From: Rhizobium sp. SG_E_25_P2
GTDB taxonomy: Bacteria; Pseudomonadota; Alphaproteobacteria; Rhizobiales; Rhizobiaceae
DNA length: 64,000 nucleotides
Direction of reading: 5' to 3'
NCBI RefSeq assembly: GCF_029892285.1
Contig: NZ_JARXVM010000020.1
Span: 57,919-121,918 of the forward strand
A program made the translations under genes and the position numbers. The notes below the pieces were generated by a model that made no database searches, had not been told where the DNA came from, and saw only the letters and a list, made by a program, of their open reading frames with translations. Positions 52,081 to 60,020 of this stretch are shown here, piece by piece; positions within the stretch are counted from its first letter, which is position 1; every line of letters begins with the position of its first letter.

Positions 52081-53616
52081 ATGGCGCGGGTTGAAAAGCG
52101 GACGATCGACGACGGCAACAATGCGTTCCTGGAAAGCATTCTCTGGAAAAAAGTGGACTCCGACACGATCTCCGCCTGGAATGACGAGCCGGTCTGGGTC
52201 TATTTCAAGGACACCGCCGCCAATAGCTGGACCTGGGCCGACAAGACTTTCTTCAAGTCGGTGTTCGACCAGTGGACGGATGTGGCCAGGGTCAATTATC
52301 GCCTGACCAATGACGTCAACAAGGCCGATATGGTCGAGACGATCGTGCCCCAGAAATTCTTCGGCGGCAATGGCGTCACGCTCGGCGCGCATGAAACGCC
52401 TTATTCGGAGATGAAGAACGGCGTCTCGCGCGGCTGGTACTGGAACGACATGCTCGAGAGCGGGTCGACGCGCCAGGGATCGATGATCTATTCCACCGTG
52501 CTGCACGAACTCGGCCATGCGCTCGGCCTTGCCCATCCGCATGACAATGGCGGCGGCTCCTCCCTGTTCGCCAACAAGCGCTATGACCATTCCGCCTATA
52601 CGATCATGTCCTATAACGAAGCCTATAGCTTCGGCGCCAATGGCAAGATCACCCTGCGGGAAGGTCCGCTGGGCGGGATCGACCTGTCTTTCGGCCTGCG
52701 CATCGATCCGGCCGCCTTCGATATCGAGGCGATCCAGGCGATCTACGGCGTCAAGCAGGCGGCGCGCGGCGACAATGTCTATCACCTCTCCGACAAGAAC
52801 GGCTATTGGACGACGCCCTGGGACACCGGCGGCACGGATGAGCTGCGCTATGACGGCGCCGGCCGCGCGGTGATCGACCTGCGCCCGGCCTCGATGAAAC
52901 AGGGCGCGGCCGATGCCGGCGGCGGTCTCTCCTATGTCGCGGGCGTCTATGGCGGCGTGACCATGGCGTCCGACCGCACCGTCGAAACCGCCGTGATCGA
53001 GCGCGCCACCGGCGGCAGCGGCGACGACAGGATTACCGGCAATGACGCCGACAACCGGATTGTCGGTCGCGGCGGCGATGACATCATCGATGGCGGCGGG
53101 GGCAAATTCGATCTGGTCAATTATCGCGGCGAATACGCCGATTATTGGGTCCGCATTTTCGCCAGCGGCACGCTTGTCGAACACGAAAGTAACACCGCGA
53201 AGTTCGATGATGGCTTCGACCGTTTGAAAAACGTCGAATATCTTCATTTCGCCAATGGCTATATTTCGCTGGTCGGTGGCCGCGAAGGCGCCCACGCGCG
53301 CGCCGGAGGGCTGACGTTCGAAGTCGACGGCGTGGACCCCGGCAAGAGGTTCTCGATGCTTGTCGGCTTCACCTCCGGTGAAGACACGATCGTGTTGAAG
53401 GACGCGCTGTTCGACGGTCTCGACAAGGGCCGGTTCGACGCGGATCAGTTCACGCTCGGCCAGCAGGCGCTCGACGCCGATGATCACCTGATCTTCGACC
53501 GCGACGCCCGCGCGCTTTATTACGACGCCGATGGCGCAGGCGGCGACGACCAGGCGCTGGTCGCAGTCTTCGGCACGATCGTCGATGTCGCGGCCAGCGA
53601 TATTCTCGTCGTCTGA
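52081..53616 (+). CDS. Serralysin-like RTX metalloprotease 1 (M10B-type)
   Basis: A 511-residue secreted zinc metalloprotease. The zinc site HELGHALGLAHPHD begins at His142, and the Met-turn is IMSYNEAY. The long N-terminal protease domain has an FKDTAANSWTWADKTFF segment. The Peptidase_M10_C region has IEAIQAIYGVKQAARGDNVY and YWTTPWDTGGTDELRYDG. Few RTX nonapeptides are present (GGSGDDRITGN, GRGGDDIIDGGGG). There is no signal peptide; export is presumably by type I secretion. The last residues are DVAASDILVV. AAAGGAG precedes the ATG. Tandem duplicate with the next gene, each with its own promoter. Confidence 0.9.
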   Translation: MARVEKRTIDDGNNAFLESILWKKVDSDTISAWNDEPVWVYFKDTAANSWTWADKTFFKSVFDQWTDVARVNYRLTNDVNKADMVETIVPQKFFGGNGVTLGAHETPYSEMKNGVSRGWYWNDMLESGSTRQGSMIYSTVLHELGHALGLAHPHDNGGGSSLFANKRYDHSAYTIMSYNEAYSFGANGKITLREGPLGGIDLSFGLRIDPAAFDIEAIQAIYGVKQAARGDNVYHLSDKNGYWTTPWDTGGTDELRYDGAGRAVIDLRPASMKQGAADAGGGLSYVAGVYGGVTMASDRTVETAVIERATGGSGDDRITGNDADNRIVGRGGDDIIDGGGGKFDLVNYRGEYADYWVRIFASGTLVEHESNTAKFDDGFDRLKNVEYLHFANGYISLVGGREGAHARAGGLTFEVDGVDPGKRFSMLVGFTSGEDTIVLKDALFDGLDKGRFDADQFTLGQQALDADDHLIFDRDARALYYDADGAGGDDQALVAVFGTIVDVAASDILVV

Positions 53617-53639
53617 CGAAGCCAGATCCTTGCACTCGG

Positions 53640-53667
53640 CGCGCCAGCCCGTCCGGCGCGTCTTTTT
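53640..53667 (+). terminator. Terminator after serralysin-like gene 1
   Basis: CGCGCC/GGCGCG stem with a nine-base loop followed by TCTTTTT, 24 bases after the stop. Confidence 0.7.
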
Positions 53668-53711
53668 CTGGGTGGATAGGCCGGCGCCGCCGTTTGCAAT
53701 ATGTAAAACCT

Positions 53712-53740
53712 TTGACAGCGCCGCAGGTTTCTTAACTATT
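53712..53740 (+). promoter_or_regulatory. Promoter of serralysin-like gene 2
   Basis: TTGACA and ACTATT are separated by exactly 17 bases. The surrounding CCTTTGACAGCG and GGTTTC are shared with the promoter of the first protease gene, so both genes probably respond to the same sigma factor and signals. Confidence 0.65.
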
Positions 53741-53789
53741 CAACCGCAGATCGGCTGATTCACGGAACGACAGCGGGAGGACACAAGCA

Positions 53790-55322
53790 ATGGCCACAGT
53801 CATCAAGCGGACGGTCAAAGACGACGACAACGCATTTCTCGAAGGCATCATGTGGAAGGGCGCAAGCTCCACCACGATCAAGGCCTGGAGCACGGATGAG
53901 CCGCTGCAACTGTTCTTCCAGAATACCGCCAATCATACCTGGACCGTGGCGCAGAAGAATTTCTACCAAAACGTGCTCGGCGAATGGACGTCCGTCAGCA
54001 GGCTCACTTTCGAGGTGACCAACAGCCTCTCGCAGGCCGATCTGGTCGAAAAGATCGTGCCGCAAAGCGCCTGGGGCGGCGGCGGCATCACTTTCGCCGA
54101 TCATGAAGTGCCCGGCGACGCCTTGCTGTATGGCAACGCCATCGGCCGTTTCTGGAACAAGCTCGTCGATCCCTCCGATCTCACAGCCGGATCCTTCGCC
54201 TATGAGACGCTGTTGCATGAACTCGGTCACTCGATCGGGCTTGCCCATCCGCATGACAATGGCGGCGGCTCCAGCATCTATTCCGACAAGACCTATGACC
54301 ATGTCCTCTATACGATCATGTCGTATAACGATAATTACAGCTTCAAGTCGGACGGCTCGATCAAGGTGCAGAAAGGCGAACTCGGCCCGCACAGCCAGAC
54401 CTACGGCTTCCGCATCGATCCCGCCGCCTTCGACATCGAGGCGATCCAGGCGATCTATGGGGTCAAGCAGTCCAATACCGGCGACAATGTCTACACGCTG
54501 TCCGACAAGAACGGCTATTGGACGACGCCCTGGGACACCGGCGGCAAGGACACTCTGAGCTATGACGGCGACAGGCGCGCCTTCATCGATCTTCGCCCGG
54601 CCTCGATGAAGGAAGGCGCGAGCGACGCCGGCGGCGGCGTCAGCTATATCTCCGGCGTGTTTGGCGGCGTCACCATGGCCTCCAACCGCACGGTCAAATC
54701 GGCCGTGATCGAAAACGCCATCGGCGGCGACGGCAATGACACGATCACCGGCAACAGCGTCAACAACCGCATCACCGGCGATGACGGCAATGACACGATC
54801 AATGGCGGCGGCGGCTCCGGCGACATCGCGGTGTATCGCGCCAATCTGGACGACTATACCATCACCTATCCAGGCGCGGCCGTGGTCCTCACCCAGAAGG
54901 CGGGGACGGGCTCCTTCGACGACGGAACCGACCGCGTCACCAATTTCGAATATTTCAAATTCAAGGATGGCCTGTTCGCCTATGAGCGCGCCAGTGAGAC
55001 AGCCCGCAGCGACGGCCACGCCTATCTGCTCGATGACAGCCTGACCGACAAGGTCGCCTCGCTGATCGCCGGCTTCGTCGTCGGCGAGGATCTGCTCGAA
55101 CTCGACGCGTCGGTGTTCACGGGACTCGGCAAGGGCGTGGTCGACGACGGCGTCTTCACGCTCGGGTCGGCGGCGAAGGACGCCGACGACCGGCTGATCT
55201 ACAACGCCGCCCGCGATGCGCTGTTCTATGACGCCGACGGTTCGGGAGAGGGAGAAAAACTGCTCGTCGCCCGCTTCGCCGACGATGTCGATCTCGGCGC
55301 GCGCGACATTCTGGTGGTGTAA
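53790..55322 (+). CDS. Serralysin-like RTX metalloprotease 2 (M10B-type)
   Basis: A 510-residue paralogue of the preceding gene. Zinc site HELGHSIGLAHPHD starts at His143 and the Met-turn is IMSYNDNY. It shares IEAIQAIYGVKQ, YWTTPWDTGGKD and RRAFIDLRPASMKEGASDAG with copy 1. RTX nonapeptides are GGDGNDTITGN and GDDGNDTINGGGG. The C-terminus DVDLGARDILVV matches that of copy 1 and likely acts as the type I secretion signal. No signal peptide. GGAGG lies about 10 bases before the ATG. A strong terminator follows. N-terminal 120 residues differ more than the catalytic part, suggesting changed specificity. Confidence 0.9.
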   Translation: MATVIKRTVKDDDNAFLEGIMWKGASSTTIKAWSTDEPLQLFFQNTANHTWTVAQKNFYQNVLGEWTSVSRLTFEVTNSLSQADLVEKIVPQSAWGGGGITFADHEVPGDALLYGNAIGRFWNKLVDPSDLTAGSFAYETLLHELGHSIGLAHPHDNGGGSSIYSDKTYDHVLYTIMSYNDNYSFKSDGSIKVQKGELGPHSQTYGFRIDPAAFDIEAIQAIYGVKQSNTGDNVYTLSDKNGYWTTPWDTGGKDTLSYDGDRRAFIDLRPASMKEGASDAGGGVSYISGVFGGVTMASNRTVKSAVIENAIGGDGNDTITGNSVNNRITGDDGNDTINGGGGSGDIAVYRANLDDYTITYPGAAVVLTQKAGTGSFDDGTDRVTNFEYFKFKDGLFAYERASETARSDGHAYLLDDSLTDKVASLIAGFVVGEDLLELDASVFTGLGKGVVDDGVFTLGSAAKDADDRLIYNAARDALFYDADGSGEGEKLLVARFADDVDLGARDILVV

Positions 55323-55342
55323 TCCGCCTTCGGTTTCAAGCA

Positions 55343-55376
55343 AATGCGCCGGGTCTCATGGCCCCGGCGCATTTTT
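55343..55376 (+). terminator. Rho-independent terminator after serralysin-like gene 2
   Basis: AATGCGCCGGG pairs with CCCGGCGCATT (11 bp) around a nine-base loop and runs into five T residues. It begins 20 bases after the stop. Confidence 0.88.
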
Positions 55377-55509
55377 ATGGCGGTGTCCTTATTTTTGAAC
55401 CGGCCTTGCAGCCTGATTTTCGCGACCTATATCGTTTTCGCTCTCCTTTCGCCCGCCATGTTTTCCGTCGCGGGCGTTTTCTTTCCATCCGCCGAAAATG
55501 AGGTTTCCC

Positions 55510-56553
55510 ATGCCGATCGCCAAAGGCTACGCCGCCACCGATGCGAACAGCCCGCTTGCGCCCTTCACCTTCGAGCGCCGCGCCCCCAATGACGACGATG
55601 TCGTCATTTCCATCAAATATTCCGGCATCTGCCATTCCGACATCCACCAGGCCCGCAACGAATGGGGCGGCTCGATCTATCCGATGGTGCCCGGCCATGA
55701 AATCGCCGGCGTGGTGACCGAAGTCGGCGCCAATGTGACCAAGTTCAAGGTCGGCGACCATGTCGGCGTCGGCTGCTTCGTCGATTCCTGCACCCAATGC
55801 GCCATCCGCGATCTCGACAATGAGCAATACATGCCGGGCCTGATCGGCACATACAACGCCTATGAAGCCGACGGCAAGACGCCGACCTATGGCGGCTATT
55901 CCGACACGATCGTGGTCAAGGAAGGCTATGTGCTTTCCATTCCCGCAAACCTGCCGCTCGACGCAGCCGCTCCGCTGCTCTGCGCCGGCATCACGCTCTA
56001 TTCGCCGCTCAAGCACTGGAACGCCGGCCCCGGCAAGAAGGTCGCCATCGTCGGCATGGGCGGCCTCGGCCATATGGGCGTCAAGCTCGGCGCGGCCATG
56101 GGCGCTGACGTCACCGTGCTCAGCCAGACGCTGTCGAAGAAGGAAGACGGCCTGAAGCTCGGCGCCAAACACTACTACGCCACCTCAGACGCCGAGACCT
56201 TCAAGACACTCGCCGGAAGCTTCGACCTGATCCTCTGCACGGTCAGCGCCGATATCGACTGGAACGCCTATCTGTCGCTCTTGAAGGTCGACGGCGCCAT
56301 GGTGCTGCTCGGCGTGCCGGAAAAGGCGGTGCCGGTGCACGCCTTCTCGCTGATCGGCGGCCGCCGCACTCTGGCCGGCTCGATGATCGGCTCGATCAAG
56401 GAAACCCAGGACATGCTGGATTTCTGCGGCCAGCACGACATCGTCTCCGAAATCGAGACGATCTCGATGGACCAGGTCAACGAGGCCTATGAGCGCGTGA
56501 TGAAAAGCGACGTGCGCTACCGCTTCGTCATCGACATGGCGACGCTGGCGTAA
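55510..56553 (+). CDS. Zinc-dependent alcohol/aldehyde dehydrogenase (YahK/CAD-like)
   Basis: A 347-residue medium-chain dehydrogenase close to YahK/AdhC-type NADP-linked aldehyde reductases. Catalytic zinc ligands are intact: Cys in [10 protein letters not shown], His-Glu in PGHEIAGVV, and a Cys in [10 protein letters not shown]. The Rossmann motif is [17 protein letters not shown]. The structural zinc loop reads [17 protein letters not shown], so two of the four usual Cys are missing (replaced by Arg and Met). The start has GAGG six bases upstream; an ATG four codons earlier is also open. Solitary gene. Confidence 0.9.
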   Translation: MPIAKGYAATDANSPLAPFTFERRAPNDDDVVISIKYSGICHSDIHQARNEWGGSIYPMVPGHEIAGVVTEVGANVTKFKVGDHVGVGCFVDSCTQCAIRDLDNEQYMPGLIGTYNAYEADGKTPTYGGYSDTIVVKEGYVLSIPANLPLDAAAPLLCAGITLYSPLKHWNAGPGKKVAIVGMGGLGHMGVKLGAAMGADVTVLSQTLSKKEDGLKLGAKHYYATSDAETFKTLAGSFDLILCTVSADIDWNAYLSLLKVDGAMVLLGVPEKAVPVHAFSLIGGRRTLAGSMIGSIKETQDMLDFCGQHDIVSEIETISMDQVNEAYERVMKSDVRYRFVIDMATLA

Positions 56554-56760
56554 CACGGTTGCGGCGCGGCGCTCCTTCGGGAGACGCCGCGCCTGCCTTG
56601 TCGACCGCTCTTGGACCGTCCGGGATGTCGTCATCTGACGGTCAATGTCGGCGATCTCTGCTCTCTCTCCGTCTCGGCATGGGATCGCGTGGTTTTGGCG
56701 CCGCGTTGAAGACAACCGGACTCCATGCTATATATCTCTTCTCACGGTGAGGTGATCGAG

Positions 56761-56934
56761 ATGACGACGGCGATAGTGCGTGAAAACCCTGCCGACGGTC
56801 AGGATGAAAAAGAAACACAAACCGACCGCTTGCTTCGGATCGCCGAAGGCGCCAAACACGCCAAGCGCGATGGCGGGATCGACATCACGCGGATGACGAC
56901 GGAAGAGCGTAGAAAAATCCTTTTCGGGCGCTGA
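56761..56934 (+). CDS. Small protein, candidate antitoxin
   Basis: A 57-residue hydrophilic protein, MTTAIVRENPADGQDEKETQ onward, with a central basic part (EGAKHAKRDGG) and the ending MTTEERRKILFGR. It has no recognised domain. GAGGTGATCGAG precedes the ATG. It lies eight bases before a 169-residue gene in the same direction. Size, charge and spacing suit an unstructured antitoxin of a type II pair, but no homology supports this. Confidence 0.45.
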   Translation: MTTAIVRENPADGQDEKETQTDRLLRIAEGAKHAKRDGGIDITRMTTEERRKILFGR

Positions 56935-56942
56935 ATGCGACC

Positions 56943-57452
56943 ATGGATGGGGTTTTGAAGCTTCCCCGCATCCAGAGGAGGCCGTTGGAGGTGATTGTTT
57001 CTCCTCTCTTCAAGGCGGATTCCTATTATCGCGGAAAGCCGGACCTTCAGCAGCATGTCCTGGACCTTGTCGAGGCGATCGTCGACGGAGATCCCTTCCC
57101 CGATTGGGCCTATAGAAGCGGGATCGATCACGACGACCCGCCGGATCGCCTTCTTTCCCGTTACGGCGTCATGCATCTGCATCTGGGTGCGAAAAACTCG
57201 AACGACCTTCTGTTTCTCATGCAATTTCAGGATCATGTCGTCATTCTCGCCATCGGAAATCACCGGCATTTCGCCGAAGAGCCGCCTGGAAAGCTGCTCT
57301 ATCAGTTTCACGAGGCCAAGGTCGCCGAGTTAAACCGGCTGCGCGAGGAACAACAGCGTCAGGCGGATGCCAAAGCCGCGCTCAAGGCCGCCAAGGAGTT
57401 GGAGACCAAAAAGAAAGCCGTCAAAAGCGGCTTCTTGCCTCGCAAGCGTTGA
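56943..57452 (+). CDS. Unknown protein, candidate RelE-like toxin
   Basis: A 169-residue protein. The core YGVMHLHLGAKNSNDLLFLM with QDHVVILAIGNHRHFAEEPPG has the strand-strand-strand pattern with conserved His/Arg seen in RelE-fold (BECR) nucleases. The N-terminal YYRGKPDLQQHVLDLVEAIV fits the preceding helices. The C-terminal 50 residues form a basic coiled coil (EEQQRQADAKAALKAAKELE), ending in KSGFLPRKR. Not assigned to a known family by eye. Adjacent to a small upstream partner with eight bases between. A toxin role is a hypothesis. Confidence 0.5.
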   Translation: MDGVLKLPRIQRRPLEVIVSPLFKADSYYRGKPDLQQHVLDLVEAIVDGDPFPDWAYRSGIDHDDPPDRLLSRYGVMHLHLGAKNSNDLLFLMQFQDHVVILAIGNHRHFAEEPPGKLLYQFHEAKVAELNRLREEQQRQADAKAALKAAKELETKKKAVKSGFLPRKR

Positions 57453-57557
57453 GATAAGAACAATCCCCATCGCGTCCGGCTTCCGTCAGCCCCGTTTGAC
57501 CGTTTCAGGCAATGTGGGACAAGGCGGATCCCGCCATCGCCAATGAAAGGACCTATC

Positions 57558-58040
57558 ATGAGCGTCGCCTTCCTGAAGGAGGAGAGCGCCGAAGCCGCTT
57601 CGGAAACGCAGTTGCCGCCGCGCGAGATCTCGCCGCATGCCAATCTCGTCACCGAAACCGGGCTGAAAGCGCTGGAGACCGCGCTGGCCGCCGCGCGCGA
57701 GGCCTATCAGGCGGCCAACGCCATCGAGGATGTCAACGAGCGCCGCCGCCAGCAGGCCGGGCCGCTGCGCGACGCCCGCTATTTCGCCGAGCGCCTGGCC
57801 AGCGCCCAGCTGACGCCGCCGCCGGCCGGCTCTGACGTGATCGCCTTCGGCTCCACCGTCACCTTCCGCCGCGAGGATGGTCGCGTCGAAACGTACCGCA
57901 TCGTCGGCGAGGACGAGGCCGACCCCAAATTAGGCGCCATCTCCTATGTCTCGCCCATCGCCCGCCTGCTCAACGGCAAATCCGCCGGCGACGTCATCGT
58001 GATGGCGGGGAAAGAGATCGAGATCGAGGCGGTGGGGTAG
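57558..58040 (+). CDS. GreA/GreB-family transcript-cleavage-like factor
   Basis: A 160-residue protein. An N-terminal helical hairpin (LVTETGLKALETALAAAREA and RRQQAGPLRDARYFAERL) is followed by a C-terminal GreA_GreB FKBP-like domain. That domain reads GSTVTFRREDGRVETYRIVG with ISYVSPIARLLNGKSAGDVI. Acidic residues in IEDVNERR at the hairpin tip could bind Mg in the polymerase active site, as in GreA. AAAGGA precedes the chosen ATG. The N-terminal 30 residues are extra compared with GreA. Probably a paralogue acting through the RNA polymerase secondary channel, or an inhibitor of it. Confidence 0.88.
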   Translation: MSVAFLKEESAEAASETQLPPREISPHANLVTETGLKALETALAAAREAYQAANAIEDVNERRRQQAGPLRDARYFAERLASAQLTPPPAGSDVIAFGSTVTFRREDGRVETYRIVGEDEADPKLGAISYVSPIARLLNGKSAGDVIVMAGKEIEIEAVG

Positions 58041-58052
58041 GGTCGAGCTTGC

Positions 58053-58222
58053 CGCCACACCCCCCCCCTCTGTCCTGCCGGACATCTCCCCCTCAAGGGG
58101 GGAGATTGAGGGATGCGCCGGCTTCCCCAAGTCTCGTCGTTCGTGGCTGGGCGATGGTCGCGCCCCCAGCCAATCTCCCCCCTTGAGGGGGCGATGGTCT
58201 GCAGACCAGAGGGGGGTAGCCC
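58053..58222. repeat. Palindromic intergenic repeat, copy C
   Basis: Same family as copies A, B and D. The left arm here ends with TCCTGCCGGACATCTCCCCC and the right arm with TGGTCTGCAGACCAGAGGGG, i.e. the two arm types are swapped relative to copy A. Lies between the convergent Gre-like and SRPBCC genes. Confidence 0.86.
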
Positions 58223-58246
58223 CACCGAACCCAACCAATCAACCCC

Positions 58247-58753
58247 TTACACGCTCCCGCCTCGCGCCGCCTCGATCAGTCCGTCCAGCCATTCCTGGTG
58301 GCCGTTGATCATCGGATTGGGCCGGGCGGTGGCCAGCGCGCGCGCCGGGGCGCCGTTCTGGGTTTCCTGGGTGAGAATGCGGACGCGGCCGGCGGAGAGA
58401 TCCTCGATCAGCCAGGCGTGATGCACGTCGAGCCGGTCGTCGCCGTCGCCCGCCCAGCCATGCCAGGCGATGCGCGCCGCCTGGCATGGCGCGGGCGCGC
58501 GGAATTCCACCACTTCGGCGTCGACCGGAAAGCCGAAGGTGCGGAAGAAAAAGCGGCTGCCAAGCGCCAGCTCCTCGCCGCCGCCATGAATCTCGACATC
58601 CGAGGAATTCTTGTAATAGCCGGGCCAGGCATGCGGCCGCGCCAGCAGAGGCCAGATTTCGGCGCTGGTCAGCCCCGCCGCGATCACTTCGTTGGAGCAG
58701 AAATTGTCGGTGAAGCCCGGGATATAGTGGTCGGGCCAGAGGATGTCGCTCAT
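58247..58753 (-). CDS. SRPBCC-superfamily (polyketide cyclase/START-like) protein
   Basis: A 168-residue protein with the SRPBCC helix-grip fold: SNEVIAAGLTSAEIWPLLAR, WPGYYKNSSDVEI, LALGSRFFFRTFGFPVDAEV and VHHAWLIEDLSAGRVRILTQ. It ends in a helix containing NGHQEWLDGLIEAARGG. Such proteins bind hydrophobic ligands. AAGGAC precedes the ATG. Divergent from a LysR gene 90 bases away, which probably controls it. Confidence 0.87.
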   Translation of the reverse strand: MSDILWPDHYIPGFTDNFCSNEVIAAGLTSAEIWPLLARPHAWPGYYKNSSDVEIHGGGEELALGSRFFFRTFGFPVDAEVVEFRAPAPCQAARIAWHGWAGDGDDRLDVHHAWLIEDLSAGRVRILTQETQNGAPARALATARPNPMINGHQEWLDGLIEAARGGSV

Positions 58754-58843
58754 CGGTATTGTCCTTGTCTTCATTTCGATGCTGGCGTCATGCCTTGAGC
58801 TAAGATATAAATCAAATCGGCATTCTTTATCCTTGGTATATCG

Positions 58844-59740
58844 ATGGCTGATATCAGGACTCTCGATCTCAATCTGCTGAAGGCGCTCGACGCGCTTCTG
58901 GAAACGCGTTCGGCCACGCGCGCCGCCGAAAAGCTTGGCCTGACCCAGCCCGCCGTCAGCGGCATGCTGGCGCGGCTGCGCGAAGTGTTCGGCGATCCGC
59001 TCTTCGTGCGCAGCCAGCGTGGATTGATCCCGACGCCGCGCGCCGAAAGCCTTGCGGGTCCCTTGCGGCAGGCTCTCGGCGAGATCAACAGGCTGGTGTC
59101 GCCGGCGCTGTTTGATCCGGCGACGGCCGAGATAACGGTTAGCATTGCCGCCACCGATTATGCGCAGCGCGCCGTGATCCTGCCGTTTCTGGCCGATCTC
59201 CGCCGGCTGGCCCCCGGCATCCGTATCGCTGTGCGTCCCGTCGACCTTGCCGATCTGCCGCGGCATTTGGAGAGCGGCGGCCTCGACATGGCCCTGGTGA
59301 CGCCGGATATGGCGGCAGAAAACCTCCGCATCCGCCGCCTGTTCGAGGAGAGCTATGTTCTGGCGATGCGGCAGGGGCATCCGGCTGCGGATGCGAGGAT
59401 GGATCTCGACCTGTTCCTTCGTTGCGAACATGCGATCATGTCGCATGACGGGGCGCGCTTTACCGGCGCGACCGATCACGCGCTGGCCGAACTCGGCCTC
59501 GCCCGGCGCGTCGTCGCGGCCCTGCCGAGTTTCATGGCGCTGATCGACCTTCTGCGCATGAGCGATGTGATCGCTCTTCTGCCGCGCCGGCTCGTGGCCG
59601 GACAGACGGGACTGGCGCTCTGCGAGCCGCCGCTCGCGGTGGCCGGCTTCACCAAGGTTCTTGCCTGGCACGAACGCCTGCAGCGCGACCCCGCCCAATC
59701 CTGGCTGCGCGACCGCATCGCGGCGGCGGCGGGAGGGTGA
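58844..59740 (+). CDS. LysR-family transcriptional regulator
   Basis: A 298-residue LysR protein. The N-terminal helix-turn-helix starts DLNLLKALDALLETRSATRA and continues AAEKLGLTQPAVSGMLARLR, and the C-terminal substrate-binding domain fills the rest. Helix motif FGDPLFVRSQRGLIPTPRAE is typical of the NodD/PbpR-like branch. It is divergently transcribed from the SRPBCC gene with a 90-base shared promoter region, the usual arrangement for a LysR regulator and its target. Inducer unknown. Confidence 0.94.
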   Translation: MADIRTLDLNLLKALDALLETRSATRAAEKLGLTQPAVSGMLARLREVFGDPLFVRSQRGLIPTPRAESLAGPLRQALGEINRLVSPALFDPATAEITVSIAATDYAQRAVILPFLADLRRLAPGIRIAVRPVDLADLPRHLESGGLDMALVTPDMAAENLRIRRLFEESYVLAMRQGHPAADARMDLDLFLRCEHAIMSHDGARFTGATDHALAELGLARRVVAALPSFMALIDLLRMSDVIALLPRRLVAGQTGLALCEPPLAVAGFTKVLAWHERLQRDPAQSWLRDRIAAAAGG

Positions 59741-59761
59741 GGGTGAGGGGTCGGAGTTCGC

Positions 59762-59927
59762 GGCCACCCCCCTCTGGTCTGCCGACCATCTCCCCCTCAA
59801 GGGGGGAGATCGGCAAGCTGCTAAACAATCGCCCAGCCACCAACGCCGAGATTTGGGTATGCCCGCGCCCCATCCAATCTCCCCCCTTGAGGGGGAGATG
59901 TCCGGCAGGACAGAGGGGGGTGGCCAC
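59762..59927. repeat. Palindromic intergenic repeat, copy D (with extra half unit)
   Basis: Nearly identical arms to copy B: GGCCACCCCCCTCTGG on the left and GACAGAGGGGGGTGGCC on the right. About 60 bases later a lone right-arm end (CCAGAGGGGGGTAAACCCC, near 59990-60008) occurs, as if a second unit had decayed. Between convergent LysR and glycosyltransferase genes. Confidence 0.88.
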
Positions 59928-60020
59928 AACTGCCTATGCCTGCCGATCCCAAACCTGCCGCCGTGGATCCTGGTGATTCATCGTCCCAGACCAGAGGGGG
60001 GTAAACCCCAGCCGCCGCTC

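Noticed and set aside
51997..55343. Two open frames of about 500 codons antisense to the serralysin-like genes
   Set aside because: They are mirror frames of two paralogous genes, so their resemblance to each other is a by-product of the duplication.
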